Of a DNA stretch of 50,269 nucleotides, positions 16,251-26,444 are shown in pieces. The DNA is taken from NCBI GenBank assembly GCA_020853025.1, contig JADYZP010000023.1:1-50269 (forward strand), written 5' to 3'. Origin of the DNA: Burkholderiales bacterium (GTDB lineage: Bacteria; Pseudomonadota; Gammaproteobacteria; Burkholderiales; Casimicrobiaceae). The position numbers and the translations under genes are program-made. How positions within the stretch are numbered: position 1 is the stretch's first letter; each line of letters opens with the position of its first letter. The notes under the pieces are model-generated. The model was given only the letters and a program-made list of their open reading frames with translations. It was not told the origin of the DNA and did no database searches.

Positions 16251-16934
16251 GTGCGGTTGCTGATCGTTGAAGACGATGCGAAGCTCGGCAACGGGCTTCG
16301 CTCCCGGCTGGTCCGGGAGGGCTATGCCGTCGACCTCGCCGACAACGGAGTGGACGGTGGCCACCTCGGCGCGACCGAGCCCTACGATGCTGTCATTCTC
16401 GATCTCGGCCTCCCCGACCGCCCCGGGCTTGCCGTGCTGCGCGAGTGGCGCGCCGCCGACAACCTGGTGCCGGTCCTCATCCTCACCGCGCGGGACGGCT
16501 GGAGCGAGCGCGTGGAAGGTTTGCAGGCCGGCGCCGACGACTATCTCGGCAAACCGTTTCATCCCGACGAGTTGCTGGCGCGCATCCAGGCGCTGTTGCG
16601 CCGCGCCGCAACGGCGCGCTCGCCGCAGCTTCGTGCCGGAGGGTGGCGCCTCGACGAGGCGCGCCAACGTCTCGTCGCCGACGATGAGACGCCGCACGGA
16701 CCGGTCATGGAACACGCGTTGACCGCCACCGAGTTCCGGCTGCTGCGTTATTTCATGCGCCATCCGGATCAGATCCTCTCCAAGAGCCGATTGGCCGAGC
16801 ATGTTTACGATTACGATGGCGAGCGCGACAGCAACGTGATCGAAGTCTATGTCGGGCGGCTTCGCGCCATGCTCGGCGCCAATCGCATCCAGACGCGACG
16901 CGGGCAGGGCTACCTGTTCCGGAGCGGTGATTGA
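16251..16934 (+). CDS. OmpR-family response regulator
   Basis: The 227-residue protein starts with GTG three bases after the PepSY stop. The receiver domain (1-115) has the acidic pocket (Glu7, Asp8, Asp9), phospho-acceptor Asp51 ('VILDLGLPD'), Thr79 and Lys101 ('DYLGKPF'). The winged-helix DNA-binding domain (~128-225) ends '[20 protein letters not shown]', typical of the OmpR/PhoB class. Overall it resembles PmrA/QseB/PhoP-type regulators. It overlaps the kinase gene by 4 bases (TTGA: kinase TTG start and regulator TGA stop), so the pair is translationally coupled. Confidence 0.92.
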   Translation: MRLLIVEDDAKLGNGLRSRLVREGYAVDLADNGVDGGHLGATEPYDAVILDLGLPDRPGLAVLREWRAADNLVPVLILTARDGWSERVEGLQAGADDYLGKPFHPDELLARIQALLRRAATARSPQLRAGGWRLDEARQRLVADDETPHGPVMEHALTATEFRLLRYFMRHPDQILSKSRLAEHVYDYDGERDSNVIEVYVGRLRAMLGANRIQTRRGQGYLFRSGD

Positions 16935-18274
16935 ACTCGCTTCGAAACCGGCTGTCGCTCGCCGCGTCGCTGGTGCTGCTCGTTGCGGCGGCATTGCTCG
17001 CCGTCGGCCTGCAGGAGTTTCCCCGCCGGCTGGTCGAAGACTACGTACTGTCGCGACTGCAACGCGATGCCGACCTGCTCTATGTGCACATTCACGACGC
17101 CGCGGATCCCATCGAGGCGGCACAGGGAGCTGCCGGTACGGTCTACGAGCTGCCGCTGTCGGGGCATTACTTCCGGATCAGCCACGGCGACACCACGATC
17201 CGTTCGCGCTCGCTGTGGGACGAGGAGCTGCCGCCGGTCACGCTCGACGCGTCGTCGGAGCGCGTGCTGCGTCTGCCGGGGCCTGCGCACCAGTCGCTGC
17301 TGATCCTGGCGAAGCGCTTCTCAGCCAGTGACGGCGGCTGGCTGGTTGTCGTTGCAGAAGACGTGTCGGGGCTCGATGCGGCGATCGCCACTTTCCGTCG
17401 CTGGCTGCTCGCCGGTGCAGTGCTCGCGTTGGCGCTCTTGTTGTTGCTGCAACGCTGGCTCATCGTTCGCGGCCTTGCACCTCTCGATGACGCGATCGTC
17501 GCTTGCAATCGCCTGGAACGCGGCGAGATCACACCCATTGTCGCGAAGGCGCCGGCCGAGGTTCGTCCGATGCTCGATGCGGTCAATCGACTCGTGCATT
17601 ACCAGGCGCAACGACTGGCCCGTGTGCGGCATACGGTGGGCAACCTCTCGCATGCCCTGAAAACGCCGCTCACGGTGCTCACGCAGGCCGCCGAAGAAAT
17701 CCGGACATCGGGAAACGCGGCGCTCGCGGCGACGCTGCAAGCGCAGCTCGATGTGATGCGTGCGACGATCGAACGCGAGCTGCGCCGTGCCCGCCTTGCC
17801 GGCGCCGGAGGCGCTGCCGGAGGCGGATTCGAGGCGCGCGCGCAACTCGAAGATCTGGTCGGTGCGCTCGAGCGACTTTATCGGGAGCGCGATATCACGA
17901 TCGAGATGGCGGTACCCGAGAGGCGCTTCCCCCTGGACCGTGAGGACATGCTCGAGTTATTCGGCAACTTGCTCGACAACGCATGCAAATGGGCACGCAG
18001 CAGAGTCAGAATCGAGATTCCCCCTGGTCTTGCCGACGAACTCGTCTTCGTCGTCGAAGACGACGGCCCGGGCTTGGCGCAGGAAGCGCTGGAACATGCT
18101 GGCGCGGCCGGGATGCGCACCGACGAGCAACCGTCCGGCCATGGACTCGGGCTGGCGATCGTCGGTGACATCGTTGCTCAATACGGCGGGACAATCCACT
18201 ATGCGCGCTCCGCCTTGCTTGGCGGATTGCGGGTCGACGGACGCTTGCCGTTCGGCCAAGCCGCATCAACCTGA
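16931..18274 (+). CDS. Sensor histidine kinase, PhoQ-like
   Basis: A TTG start within the regulator's stop codon gives 447 residues. There is a first membrane segment (~9-27), a ~130-residue periplasmic loop, and a second membrane segment (~158-178), then a HAMP-like linker, the dimerisation domain with His241 ('[13 protein letters not shown]') and an HATPase_c domain with N box '[10 protein letters not shown]', G1 'VEDDGPGLA' and G2 'GHGLGLAIV'. The H-box form 'LSHALKTPL' is typical of PhoQ-like kinases. Its periplasmic loop ('[20 protein letters not shown]') is the kind seen in envelope or cation sensors; the ligand cannot be deduced. It is the last gene of the PepSY-regulator-kinase operon. 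Confidence 0.92.
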   Translation: MNSLRNRLSLAASLVLLVAAALLAVGLQEFPRRLVEDYVLSRLQRDADLLYVHIHDAADPIEAAQGAAGTVYELPLSGHYFRISHGDTTIRSRSLWDEELPPVTLDASSERVLRLPGPAHQSLLILAKRFSASDGGWLVVVAEDVSGLDAAIATFRRWLLAGAVLALALLLLLQRWLIVRGLAPLDDAIVACNRLERGEITPIVAKAPAEVRPMLDAVNRLVHYQAQRLARVRHTVGNLSHALKTPLTVLTQAAEEIRTSGNAALAATLQAQLDVMRATIERELRRARLAGAGGAAGGGFEARAQLEDLVGALERLYRERDITIEMAVPERRFPLDREDMLELFGNLLDNACKWARSRVRIEIPPGLADELVFVVEDDGPGLAQEALEHAGAAGMRTDEQPSGHGLGLAIVGDIVAQYGGTIHYARSALLGGLRVDGRLPFGQAAST

Positions 18275-18458
18275 TCGCGGTGGCCTGCATCGACTTCGCC
18301 CTCCGGAGTCGATGGCCGTTCGCGGCCGATGCCGGCGGCCTTGCGTAACGGTCGAGAGCGCTGGTGAGCAGCTGCTGGCCACAGCGCAGGCGGCGGTCGC
18401 GGCCGGCGGCTCGATGCAATGTAAGCAACGGATTACTCGGACGCACTTCGAGCCAAGG

Positions 18459-18487
18459 TTGTAAGGCGACGCCCCTTCCGCTAAAAT
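18459..18487 (+). promoter_or_regulatory. Promoter of tRNA-Val
   Basis: A -35 TTGTAA (18459-18464) and -10 TAAAAT (18482-18487) are separated by exactly 17 bases and predict a start near 18494, eight bases before the tRNA. The rest of the 227-base gap after the kinase gene shows nothing else. Confidence 0.7.
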
Positions 18488-18501
18488 CACGCGTTGTTTG
18501 C

Positions 18502-18578
18502 AGGCGCGTAGCTCAGCTGGTTAGAGCACCACCTTGACATGGTGGGGGTCGTTGGTTCGAGTCCAATCGCGCCTACCA
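18502..18578 (+). tRNA. tRNA-Val (GAC anticodon)
   Basis: The sequence folds as a complete cloverleaf: acceptor AGGCGCG pairs with CGCGCCT, the anticodon stem CCACC/GGTGG encloses loop TTGACAT with anticodon GAC, the T-loop TTCGAGT is normal, and the CCA end is encoded. It reads GUC/GUU valine codons. It has its own promoter and precedes thrS. Confidence 0.95.
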
Positions 18579-18611
18579 TCGATTTCGCTTGGCAGCATCG
18601 AACAATGCAGG

Positions 18612-18629
18612 ATAACCAGACATGGTTAT
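18612..18629. repeat. Inverted repeat in the thrS leader
   Basis: ATAACCA (18612-18618) and TGGTTAT (18623-18629) are perfect inverted arms around GACA. It lies between tRNA-Val and thrS and could be an operator or a leader stem; no function is assigned. Confidence 0.35.
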
Positions 18630-18705
18630 GACACCGCTGACGTGCCCGGAAACCGCAGACCCCAGGTAGCGCATCCGCACGCCCTCGTCGAATCGTATTC
18701 CTAAG

Positions 18706-18736
18706 AAAAGTGCGGCATTGCGTCCGCACTTTTTCG
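18706..18736 (+). terminator. Intrinsic terminator directly before thrS
   Basis: AAAAGTGCGG (18706-18715) pairs perfectly with CCGCACTTTT (18724-18733) around an 8-base loop and runs into T-rich sequence. It ends about 20 bases before the thrS start codon. It may simply end the tRNA-Val transcript, but any thrS message started upstream must pass it, so it could also serve as an attenuator. Confidence 0.7.
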
Positions 18737-18753
18737 TTTTCGGAGTCTCCAGG

Positions 18754-20661
18754 ATGATCAACGTCAAGCTGCCCGACGGCGCGGTCCGTCGATTCGAAGC
18801 TCCTGTTTCGGTCGGCGACGTCGCCGCTGCCATCGGGCCGGGCCTTGCCAAGGCCGCGCTGGCCGGCCGCGTCGACGGCCGCGTCGTCGACACGTCCTTC
18901 GTCATCGATCGCGATGCCGACGTCGCGATCGTTACCGACCGCGACCCAGAGGGGTTGGAGGTGATCCGGCACTCGACGGCGCACCTGCTCGCCTACGCGG
19001 TCAAGGACCTTTTCCCGGACGCGCAGGTGACGATCGGCCCGGTGATCGAAGACGGCTTCTACTACGACTTCGCATACAAGCGCCCGTTCACGCTGGAAGA
19101 CCTGGCGGCAATCGAGAAGCGGATGGTCGAACTCGCGAAACGCGACGAGCCGGTCGTGCGCTCGGAAATGCCGCGCGACGAAGCGGTCAGGTACTTCCAG
19201 GACATGGGCGAGCACTACAAGGCCGAGATCATCGCGTCGATTCCATCCAACGAGCCGATCTCGCTCTACCGGGAGGGCGGCTTCGTCGATCTCTGCCGTG
19301 GGCCGCACGTGCCGTCGACCGGTCGCCTCAAGGTCTTCAAGCTGACGAAGATCGCCGGTGCGTACTGGCGAGGTGATTCGCGCAACGAAATGCTGCAGCG
19401 GATCTACGGCACCGCCTGGGGAAAAAAGGAGGATCAGGACGCCTATCTGCACCGTATCGAGGACGCGGAGAAACGCGACCATCGCAAGCTCGGCCGCCAG
19501 CTCGACCTCTTCCACACGCAGGACGAGGCGCCGGGTATGGTGTTCTGGCATCCGAAGGGTTGGTCGATCTGGCAGGTGGTCGAGCAGTACATGCGCCGGG
19601 TCTACCAGGACAACGGCTACCAGGAAGTGCGCGCGCCGCAGATCCTCGATCGTGCGCTCTGGGAGCGTTCCGGGCATTGGCAGAACTTCAAGGACGACAT
19701 GTTCACGACGCAGTCCGAGAAGCGCGACTTCGCGGTCAAGCCGATGAACTGCCCTGGGCACATCCTCATCTTCAACTCCGACCTGCGCAGCTACCGTGAC
19801 CTGCCGCTTCGCTACGGTGAGTTCGGCGCCTGCCACCGCAACGAACCGTCCGGAGCGCTGCACGGCATCATGCGCGTGCGCGCGTTCACGCAGGATGATG
19901 GCCATATCTTCTGCACCGAGGAACAGATCCGCAGCGAGTGCGTCGCCTTCAATCGGCTGGCGCTCGACGTCTACCGCGATTTCGGGTTCACCGACGTCGC
20001 GATCAAGCTGGCGTTGCGTCCGGAACAACGGCTGGGTGACGACGCGGCGTGGGATCGCGCCGAGAACGCGCTGCGCGATGCGCTGCGCGAGTGCGGCGTA
20101 GCGTGGACGGAACTGCCCGGCGAAGGCGCGTTCTACGGCCCGAAGACCGAATACCACCTGAAGGACTCGCTCGGGCGTTCCTGGCAATGCGGGACGATGC
20201 AGGTCGACTTCCAGATGCCTGGACGGCTGGGTGCCGAATTCGTCGCCGCCGACGACACCCGGCAGGTGCCGGTCATGCTGCACCGCGCGATCGTCGGCTC
20301 GCTTGAACGCTTCATCGGGATGCTGATCGAGCACTACGCCGGCGCATTGCCGCTTTGGCTTGCACCACAGCAAGCGGTCGTGCTCAATATCACCGACCGC
20401 TCCGCGGCCTACGCTTCGCAGCAGGTGGCCGCCCTCAAGGCGGCCGGATTCCGGGTCTTCGCCGATTTGCGCAACGAGAAAATAACCTATAAGATTCGCG
20501 AACATAGCCTGCAAAAGCTACCGTACCAGCTCATCGTGGGCGATAAGGAGCAGCAGGCTGCCACAGTGGCCGTGCGTACCCGCGGCGGCGAGGATCTGGG
20601 GGCCATGTCTCTGGATACCTTGCTGGAGCGCCTCCGCAAGGAGGTTGCGGCGCGTCGCTAA
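18754..20661 (+). CDS. thrS: Threonyl-tRNA synthetase
   Basis: This 635-residue class II synthetase charges tRNA-Thr in the cytoplasm. It has an N-terminal TGS domain ('[14 protein letters not shown]', 1-61), the editing/SAD domain with '[20 protein letters not shown]' and '[12 protein letters not shown]', a class II catalytic core ('[13 protein letters not shown]', '[20 protein letters not shown]', '[19 protein letters not shown]') and a C-terminal anticodon-binding domain ('[14 protein letters not shown]'). Start chosen at ATG 18754; an in-frame upstream start would fall inside the terminator hairpin. It is the first gene of the thrS-infC-rpmI-rplT-pheST-ihfA cluster. The hairpin just upstream suggests leader control. 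Confidence 0.97.
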   Translation: MINVKLPDGAVRRFEAPVSVGDVAAAIGPGLAKAALAGRVDGRVVDTSFVIDRDADVAIVTDRDPEGLEVIRHSTAHLLAYAVKDLFPDAQVTIGPVIEDGFYYDFAYKRPFTLEDLAAIEKRMVELAKRDEPVVRSEMPRDEAVRYFQDMGEHYKAEIIASIPSNEPISLYREGGFVDLCRGPHVPSTGRLKVFKLTKIAGAYWRGDSRNEMLQRIYGTAWGKKEDQDAYLHRIEDAEKRDHRKLGRQLDLFHTQDEAPGMVFWHPKGWSIWQVVEQYMRRVYQDNGYQEVRAPQILDRALWERSGHWQNFKDDMFTTQSEKRDFAVKPMNCPGHILIFNSDLRSYRDLPLRYGEFGACHRNEPSGALHGIMRVRAFTQDDGHIFCTEEQIRSECVAFNRLALDVYRDFGFTDVAIKLALRPEQRLGDDAAWDRAENALRDALRECGVAWTELPGEGAFYGPKTEYHLKDSLGRSWQCGTMQVDFQMPGRLGAEFVAADDTRQVPVMLHRAIVGSLERFIGMLIEHYAGALPLWLAPQQAVVLNITDRSAAYASQQVAALKAAGFRVFADLRNEKITYKIREHSLQKLPYQLIVGDKEQQAATVAVRTRGGEDLGAMSLDTLLERLRKEVAARR

Positions 20662-20743
20662 TGCCATGATTTCGTGTTGAAATCCTGGTCTGGCGCGCCT
20701 CCCCGGGGCATGGCCGTTTTTTGTCGTCAGAGGAGAATGGACA

Positions 20744-21391
20744 ATAGCTCTCGATAAGCATCAGCGAATCAACGCGGAGATTTCCGCCCCCGAAATCCGC
20801 TTGGTAGGTGTGGAAAGTGAGCCACTCGGGATCGTCTCCTTGGCCGAAGCGCGGGCCATGGCGGAGGCGGCGGAGCTCGACTTGGTCGAGATCGCGCCCA
20901 CTGCCAAGCCGCCGGTATGCCGGATCATGGATTACGGCAAGTTCAAGTACCGCGAAGCCAAGAAGCAGCACGAGGCAAGGCTCAAGCTGAAGCAGATCCA
21001 GGTCAAGGAAGTCAAGTTCCGGCCTGGGACCGACGAAGGCGACTACATGATCAAGCTACGGAACCTTACGCGGTTCCTGTCGGAGGGCGACAAAGCCAAG
21101 ATCACGCTGCGCTTTCGCGGGCGCGAGATGGCGCACCAGGAGTTCGGTGTGCGCCTGCTCGAACGCATTCGCAACGATCTCGAACCACATGCGGTGGTCG
21201 AGTCGTGGCCGAGACTGGAGGGCCGGCAAATGGTGATGCTGCTGGCCCCGAAGAAGACCGTGCTGGCCAAGCCGGTCGCCGCAGACAAGCATCCCGCAAC
21301 CAAGCCTGAGGACGGTGCGGCGCAGCCCGCGAAAGCCTCTCCCGTGAAAGCCAGGGAGAGCACCACCGAGAGCAGCAAACAAGAGAGTTGA
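20744..21391 (+). CDS. infC: Translation initiation factor IF-3, ATA start
   Basis: The conserved IF-3 N-terminus ('[19 protein letters not shown]') is encoded in a frame with no ATG, GTG or TTG before it until well inside that conserved part. The best start is ATA at 20744, eight bases after GAGGAG. Non-canonical starts (AUU in E. coli) are a hallmark of infC and let IF-3 repress its own translation by rejecting such codons. The 215-residue product has the N domain, linker ('[13 protein letters not shown]') and C domain ('[13 protein letters not shown]', '[13 protein letters not shown]'), plus an extended Ala/Lys/Glu tail. An out-of-frame six-codon mini-ORF (ATG 20737 to TAA 20757) overlaps the start and may add control. 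Confidence 0.93.
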   Translation: MALDKHQRINAEISAPEIRLVGVESEPLGIVSLAEARAMAEAAELDLVEIAPTAKPPVCRIMDYGKFKYREAKKQHEARLKLKQIQVKEVKFRPGTDEGDYMIKLRNLTRFLSEGDKAKITLRFRGREMAHQEFGVRLLERIRNDLEPHAVVESWPRLEGRQMVMLLAPKKTVLAKPVAADKHPATKPEDGAAQPAKASPVKARESTTESSKQES

Positions 21392-21395
21392 TGAA

Positions 21396-21593
21396 ATGCC
21401 GAAAATGAAGACCAAGTCGGGCGCGAAGAAGCGCTTCCGCGTGCGCGGAAGCGGCTCGATCAAGCGCTCGCAGGCGTTCAGGCGCCACATCCTCACCAAG
21501 AAGTCGACGAAGTCCAAACGTCAGCTTCGCGGCTCCGCCGAAGTCCATAGCTCCGACCTGGATTCGGTCAAAGCCATGATGCCGTACGCGTAG
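21396..21593 (+). CDS. rpmI: 50S ribosomal protein L35
   Basis: The 65-residue basic protein starts '[20 protein letters not shown]' and contains the L35 motif '[18 protein letters not shown]'. It is a late-assembly component of the large subunit. It begins 4 bases after the infC stop, so it is probably translationally coupled to infC, as in other bacteria where infC-rpmI-rplT forms one unit autoregulated by L20. Confidence 0.97.
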   Translation: MPKMKTKSGAKKRFRVRGSGSIKRSQAFRRHILTKKSTKSKRQLRGSAEVHSSDLDSVKAMMPYA

Positions 21594-21603
21594 GGAGCGA
21601 ACC

Positions 21604-21960
21604 ATGCCAAGAGTAAAACGTGGTGTGACCGCGCGCGCGCGGCACAAGAAGGTCCTGGAGCAGGCCAAGGGCTTCCGCGGCCGCCGGTCGTCCGTCTACC
21701 GCATCGCGAAGGAAGCGGTGATGAAGGCGGGCCAGTATCAGTATCGCGACCGCCGGCAGAAGAAGCGTGAATTTCGCCGGCTGTGGATCGCCCGCATCAA
21801 CGCTGCTGTCCGCGAGCTCGGGATGACGTACAGCGTTTTCATCAATGGTCTGAACAAGGCGTCGATCGACATCGACCGCAAGGTTCTGGCCGACCTCGCC
21901 GTGCACGACAAGGCGGCATTTACGAAGATCGCGGAGCAGGCCAAAGCCTCTCTGGCCTGA
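21604..21960 (+). CDS. rplT: 50S ribosomal protein L20
   Basis: This 118-residue protein matches L20 throughout: '[20 protein letters not shown]', '[19 protein letters not shown]', '[20 protein letters not shown]'. L20 binds 23S rRNA early in assembly and in other bacteria represses its own operon by binding the rpmI leader region. GGGAGCG precedes the ATG. A strong terminator hairpin follows 20 bases after the stop. Confidence 0.97.
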   Translation: MPRVKRGVTARARHKKVLEQAKGFRGRRSSVYRIAKEAVMKAGQYQYRDRRQKKREFRRLWIARINAAVRELGMTYSVFINGLNKASIDIDRKVLADLAVHDKAAFTKIAEQAKASLA

Positions 21961-23004
<1,044 letters not shown>

Positions 23005-23011
23005 GTCCGCG

Positions 23012-25378
23012 ATGAAGTTTTCCGAAAACTGGCTGCGCACGCTGTGCAACCCGCCGCTGTCGAGCGCCGAGTTGTGCGATCGCCTCACGATGTCCGGCCT
23101 CGAGGTCGAGGAGGCCGTATCCGCCGCGCCGGATTTGGCCGACGTCGTGGTGGCGCGATTGATAGCGGTCGAACCGCATCCGAATACAGACCGCTTGCGC
23201 GTATGCACGGTCGACGTCGGCACCGACGCGACGCTGCAGATCGTCTGCGGCGCACCGAACGCCGTGGCCGGCATGCATGCACCCTGCGCGCTCGAAGGCG
23301 CGGTGCTGCCCGGCGGCAAGGTGATCGGGCGCGCGACGATGCGCGGCGTCGAGTCGCGCGGGATGTTGTGCTCGGCGGTCGAGCTCGGAATCGGCGACGA
23401 CGCGAGCGGCCTGCTCGCGCTCGATCCGTCGTTGCCGCCGGGGACTGCGCTGTGCCAAGCGCTGGCGCTCGACGATACGCTGATCACGCTGAAGATCACG
23501 CCCAATCGTGCCGACTGCCTGTCGCTGGCCGGCATCGCGCGCGATGTCGCGGCAGTGACCGGCGCGCCGCTGGCACTGCCGGCGATCGCCGCGACCCCGG
23601 TGGACTTCGACGGCCGGCGGCCGGTGCGCATCGACGAGCCCGCGGCCTGTCCGCGCTTCGTCGGGCGGCTGATCGACGGCATCGATCCGAAGGCGCCGAC
23701 ACCGGAGTGGATGCGGCAGCGGCTCGAGCGCAGCGGCCTGCGCGCGATTTCCGCCGTCGTCGACATCACCAACTACGTGATGTTGGAACTGGGTCAGCCG
23801 CTGCACGCCTACGACGACCGGCTGCTCGATGGGTCGATCGTCGTCCGCTTTGCGCGCGAACGCGAGCAGCTCACGCTGTTGAACGGCCAAGTGCTCGATC
23901 TCGAGTCCAATTTGCTGATGGTCGCCGACGAGGCGAAGGCCCTGGGGCTCGCCGGCATCATGGGCGGAGAACACTCCGGAATCGCCGACGACACGACACG
24001 CGTCTATCTCGAGGGTGCGTTCTGGAGTCCGGCGATCATCCAGGGCAAGATGCGCCGGCTGGGCTTCACCAGCGACGCCGGCTACCGCTTCGAGCGTGGC
24101 GTGGACTTCGAAGGCTGCGCGCGCGCGGTGGAGCGTGCGACGCAGCTCATCATCGCCACCTGCGGCGGCCGCGCCGGTCCAATCACCGACGTCATCTCCG
24201 AGCGCGACCTGCCGAAGCGCGCAGCGGTTCGCGTTCGCATCGCGCGCGTCGCGCGGCTGCTCGGCGTGACGCTTTCCGACGCAACGATCGCCGAAGCGTT
24301 CACGAACCTCGGCCTGCCATTCACCCGTGATGGCGACGACTTCATCGTGACGCCGCCGGCGCGCCGCTTCGACCTCGCGATCGAAGAGGACTTCGTCGAG
24401 GAAGTCGCACGCATCCACGGCTACGACCGTATTCCGGCGGCGCCTCGCGCACACGTGCAGCACATGCTGCCGGAACCGGAAGGCACGCGCTCGCGGGCGG
24501 TGGTCAAGCGTGTACTGGCGTCGCTCGACTGGCAGGAAATCGTCACCTTCGGCTTCGTGTCGTCGGTCACCGAATCCGCCCTCGACCCGACTGCGGCTCC
24601 GATCAAGGTGCTCAATCCGATCGCTGCGCAATTCGACGTCATGCGCACGACGCTGCTGCCGGGACTCATTGAGACCTTGAAGACCAACGTCAACCGCAAG
24701 GCGTCGCGGGTTCGTATCTTCGAACTGGGCCGCACGTTCACCCGCACCGGTGCCGGGGTTCACCAGCCGCTGCGGCTGGGCGGTCTGGCCTTCGGGTCCG
24801 CCGACCCCGAGCAATGGGGTGAGCGGCCGCGCGACGTCGATTTCTTCGACGTCAAGGGCGACCTCGAAGCGTTGGCCGCACCGCGGCAGGTGGTGACGCT
24901 ACGGTACGCGCACCCCGCGCTGCATCCCGGCCGCGCGGCGAAGATTGTCGTCAACAATTGCGAGGCCGGTTGGCTGGGCGAGCTGCATCCGCGTTTGCTG
25001 CGCCAACTCGAACTTCCGCGCGCGCCCGTCGTCTTCGAAGTCGACCTCGACGCGCTGACCACCGGGGCCGTACCTGTCGGAACGGCGGTTTCCAGACAAC
25101 CGGTCGTCCGCCGCGATCTGGCCGTTGTCGTCGACGAGGCCTTGCCGGCGCAAGTACTGCTCGAGGCGCTGGAGCAGGCACGCCCGCCGCACGTCATCGC
25201 GCTTGGGCTGTTCGACGTTTACCGCGGCCGCGGTTTGATGGAAGGTCGGAAAAGCCTTGCGATTCTGGTGCTTATGCAGGATACTTCCCGTACTTTGACG
25301 GACGCCGACATCGAGGCCACCGCAGCGCAGCTGCTTGCGGTGGCGCACGAAAAATTCGGCGCGACGCTACGCCAGTAG
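23012..25378 (+). CDS. pheT: Phenylalanyl-tRNA synthetase beta subunit
   Basis: This 788-residue protein follows the bacterial PheT layout: N-terminal '[18 protein letters not shown]', an EMAP/OB tRNA-binding domain ('[20 protein letters not shown]'), the B3/B4 editing domain ('[19 protein letters not shown]'), B5 ('[20 protein letters not shown]'), the pseudo-catalytic class II fold ('[20 protein letters not shown]') and a C-terminal ferredoxin-like anticodon-binding domain ending '[15 protein letters not shown]'. The B3/B4 region removes Tyr mischarged onto tRNA-Phe. It is cotranscribed with pheS; ihfA starts 8 bases downstream. Confidence 0.97.
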   Translation: MKFSENWLRTLCNPPLSSAELCDRLTMSGLEVEEAVSAAPDLADVVVARLIAVEPHPNTDRLRVCTVDVGTDATLQIVCGAPNAVAGMHAPCALEGAVLPGGKVIGRATMRGVESRGMLCSAVELGIGDDASGLLALDPSLPPGTALCQALALDDTLITLKITPNRADCLSLAGIARDVAAVTGAPLALPAIAATPVDFDGRRPVRIDEPAACPRFVGRLIDGIDPKAPTPEWMRQRLERSGLRAISAVVDITNYVMLELGQPLHAYDDRLLDGSIVVRFAREREQLTLLNGQVLDLESNLLMVADEAKALGLAGIMGGEHSGIADDTTRVYLEGAFWSPAIIQGKMRRLGFTSDAGYRFERGVDFEGCARAVERATQLIIATCGGRAGPITDVISERDLPKRAAVRVRIARVARLLGVTLSDATIAEAFTNLGLPFTRDGDDFIVTPPARRFDLAIEEDFVEEVARIHGYDRIPAAPRAHVQHMLPEPEGTRSRAVVKRVLASLDWQEIVTFGFVSSVTESALDPTAAPIKVLNPIAAQFDVMRTTLLPGLIETLKTNVNRKASRVRIFELGRTFTRTGAGVHQPLRLGGLAFGSADPEQWGERPRDVDFFDVKGDLEALAAPRQVVTLRYAHPALHPGRAAKIVVNNCEAGWLGELHPRLLRQLELPRAPVVFEVDLDALTTGAVPVGTAVSRQPVVRRDLAVVVDEALPAQVLLEALEQARPPHVIALGLFDVYRGRGLMEGRKSLAILVLMQDTSRTLTDADIEATAAQLLAVAHEKFGATLRQ

Positions 25379-25386
25379 GGTTTTCG

Positions 25387-25695
25387 ATGACGCTGACCAA
25401 AGCCGAACTCGCCGATCTGCTCTTCGAGCAACTCGGTCTCAACAAGCGCGAAGCCAAGGACATGGTCGAGCGCTTTTTCGAGGAGGTCCGCATCGCGCTC
25501 GAAGCCGGCGAATCGGTCAAGCTTTCCGGCTTCGGCAACTTCCAGTTGCGTGAGAAACCGCAACGCCCGGGCCGCAATCCGAAGACCGGCGAAGAAATAC
25601 CCATCACCGCGCGACGCGTTGTCACGTTTCACGCGAGCCAGAAATTGAAGGCCATGGTCGAAGCCGCGAGCCATGCCGGATCCCACGCGAGCTAA
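25387..25695 (+). CDS. ihfA: Integration host factor subunit alpha
   Basis: The 102-residue protein is a DNA-bending HU/IHF family member. It has '[20 protein letters not shown]', '[20 protein letters not shown]' and the beta-arm signature '[20 protein letters not shown]' whose Pro intercalates into DNA. Position after pheT is the conserved place of ihfA in proteobacteria. Its last 23 bases overlap the start of the MerR-family gene, so the two are translationally coupled. Confidence 0.96.
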   Translation: MTLTKAELADLLFEQLGLNKREAKDMVERFFEEVRIALEAGESVKLSGFGNFQLREKPQRPGRNPKTGEEIPITARRVVTFHASQKLKAMVEAASHAGSHAS

Positions 25696-26080
25696 CGCCG
25701 ACCTGCCGCCGATCCCCGCCAAGCGTTATTTCACGATCGGGGAGGTCAGCGATTTGTGTGCGGTGAAGCCGCACGTGCTTCGGTACTGGGAGCAGGAGTT
25801 CGCGCAGTTGAAGCCGGTCAAGCGGCGTGGCAACCGCCGCTACTATCAGCATCATGAAGTCCTGCTGATCCGCCGCATCCGCGATCTCCTCTACGAGCAG
25901 GGGTTTACGATCAACGGCGCGCGCCATCGCCTGGAAAGCGAAGCCAGCGAACCACGCGCCGCGGCGCGCGCGACCACGGCCACCGCCACCGTCGTGGCGG
26001 TCGCTCCCGAGAATACGCTCGAGCCCGCCGAAATCCGGCAGGAACTCGAGGAAATTCGACAGCTACTGCGCTCGTCGTGA
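25673..26080 (+). CDS. MerR-family transcriptional regulator
   Basis: This 135-residue protein has an N-terminal MerR winged-helix domain ('[20 protein letters not shown]', '[20 protein letters not shown]') and a short Ala/Thr-rich linker with a C-terminal coiled-coil-like helix ('[15 protein letters not shown]'). It lacks the Cys or drug-binding C-terminus of metal or multidrug MerR proteins, so it is of the short YcgE/'ihfA-linked' kind whose signal is unknown. The gene overlaps ihfA by 23 bases, an arrangement conserved in many beta- and gammaproteobacteria, and is followed by tRNA-Pro. Confidence 0.9.
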   Translation: MPDPTRANADLPPIPAKRYFTIGEVSDLCAVKPHVLRYWEQEFAQLKPVKRRGNRRYYQHHEVLLIRRIRDLLYEQGFTINGARHRLESEASEPRAAARATTATATVVAVAPENTLEPAEIRQELEEIRQLLRSS

Positions 26081-26094
26081 GCCCGCACTGCCGT

Positions 26095-26100
26095 TATAAT
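26095..26100 (+). promoter_or_regulatory. -10 element of tRNA-Pro
   Basis: A perfect TATAAT lies 12 bases before the mature tRNA 5' end, inside the short gap after the MerR-family stop codon. The -35 region is weak by eye (TCGTCG at 26072-26077). Confidence 0.55.
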
Positions 26101-26112
26101 TCACAGTTCGGT

Positions 26113-26189
26113 CGGGGCGTAGCGCAGCCTGGTAGCGCACCTGCATGGGGTGCAGGGGGTCGGAAGTTCGAATCTTCTCGCCCCGACCA
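26113..26189 (+). tRNA. tRNA-Pro (GGG anticodon)
   Basis: The cloverleaf is complete: acceptor CGGGGCG pairs with CGCCCCG, the anticodon stem CCTGC/GCAGG encloses ATGGGGT with anticodon GGG, the T-loop TTCGAAT is normal and CCA is encoded. It reads CCC/CCU proline codons. Confidence 0.95.
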
Positions 26190-26444
26190 TTCCCTTCCAG
26201 CGACGGACTCGCAGCCGGACTCCGCGGCGGAGACAGCGGTCGCCTCCTTCATCTGGATCAATCGCCAGCCCCGCGCCTGGAGTACGCTACAACTTCGATT
26301 TGGCGGAGTTGGCGAAGCCCTCCCGCGGATTGCGCCCAATTGGACTGCTTTGTGGATACATGGGTACAGGGCCGCAATGAAAACGGCATTGTTCTTGCTT
26401 CCAATTTGGATTCCTACGCCATGAAGCGACTAGGGGGGAAACCC

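Noticed and set aside
18487..20514. Long minus-strand frame over thrS and tRNA-Val, ending 'GAIGLEPTTPTMSRWCSNQL'
   Set aside because: The tail is the antisense translation of tRNA-Val, a familiar spurious database ORF; the rest is a shadow of thrS.
20700..20725. Possible terminator before infC (GC-rich run then TTTTTT)
   Set aside because: I could not pair a convincing stem directly before the T-run, and thrS and infC are normally cotranscribed.
26094..26339. Minus-strand frame '[20 protein letters not shown]'
   Set aside because: Antisense translation of tRNA-Pro, another well-known false ORF.
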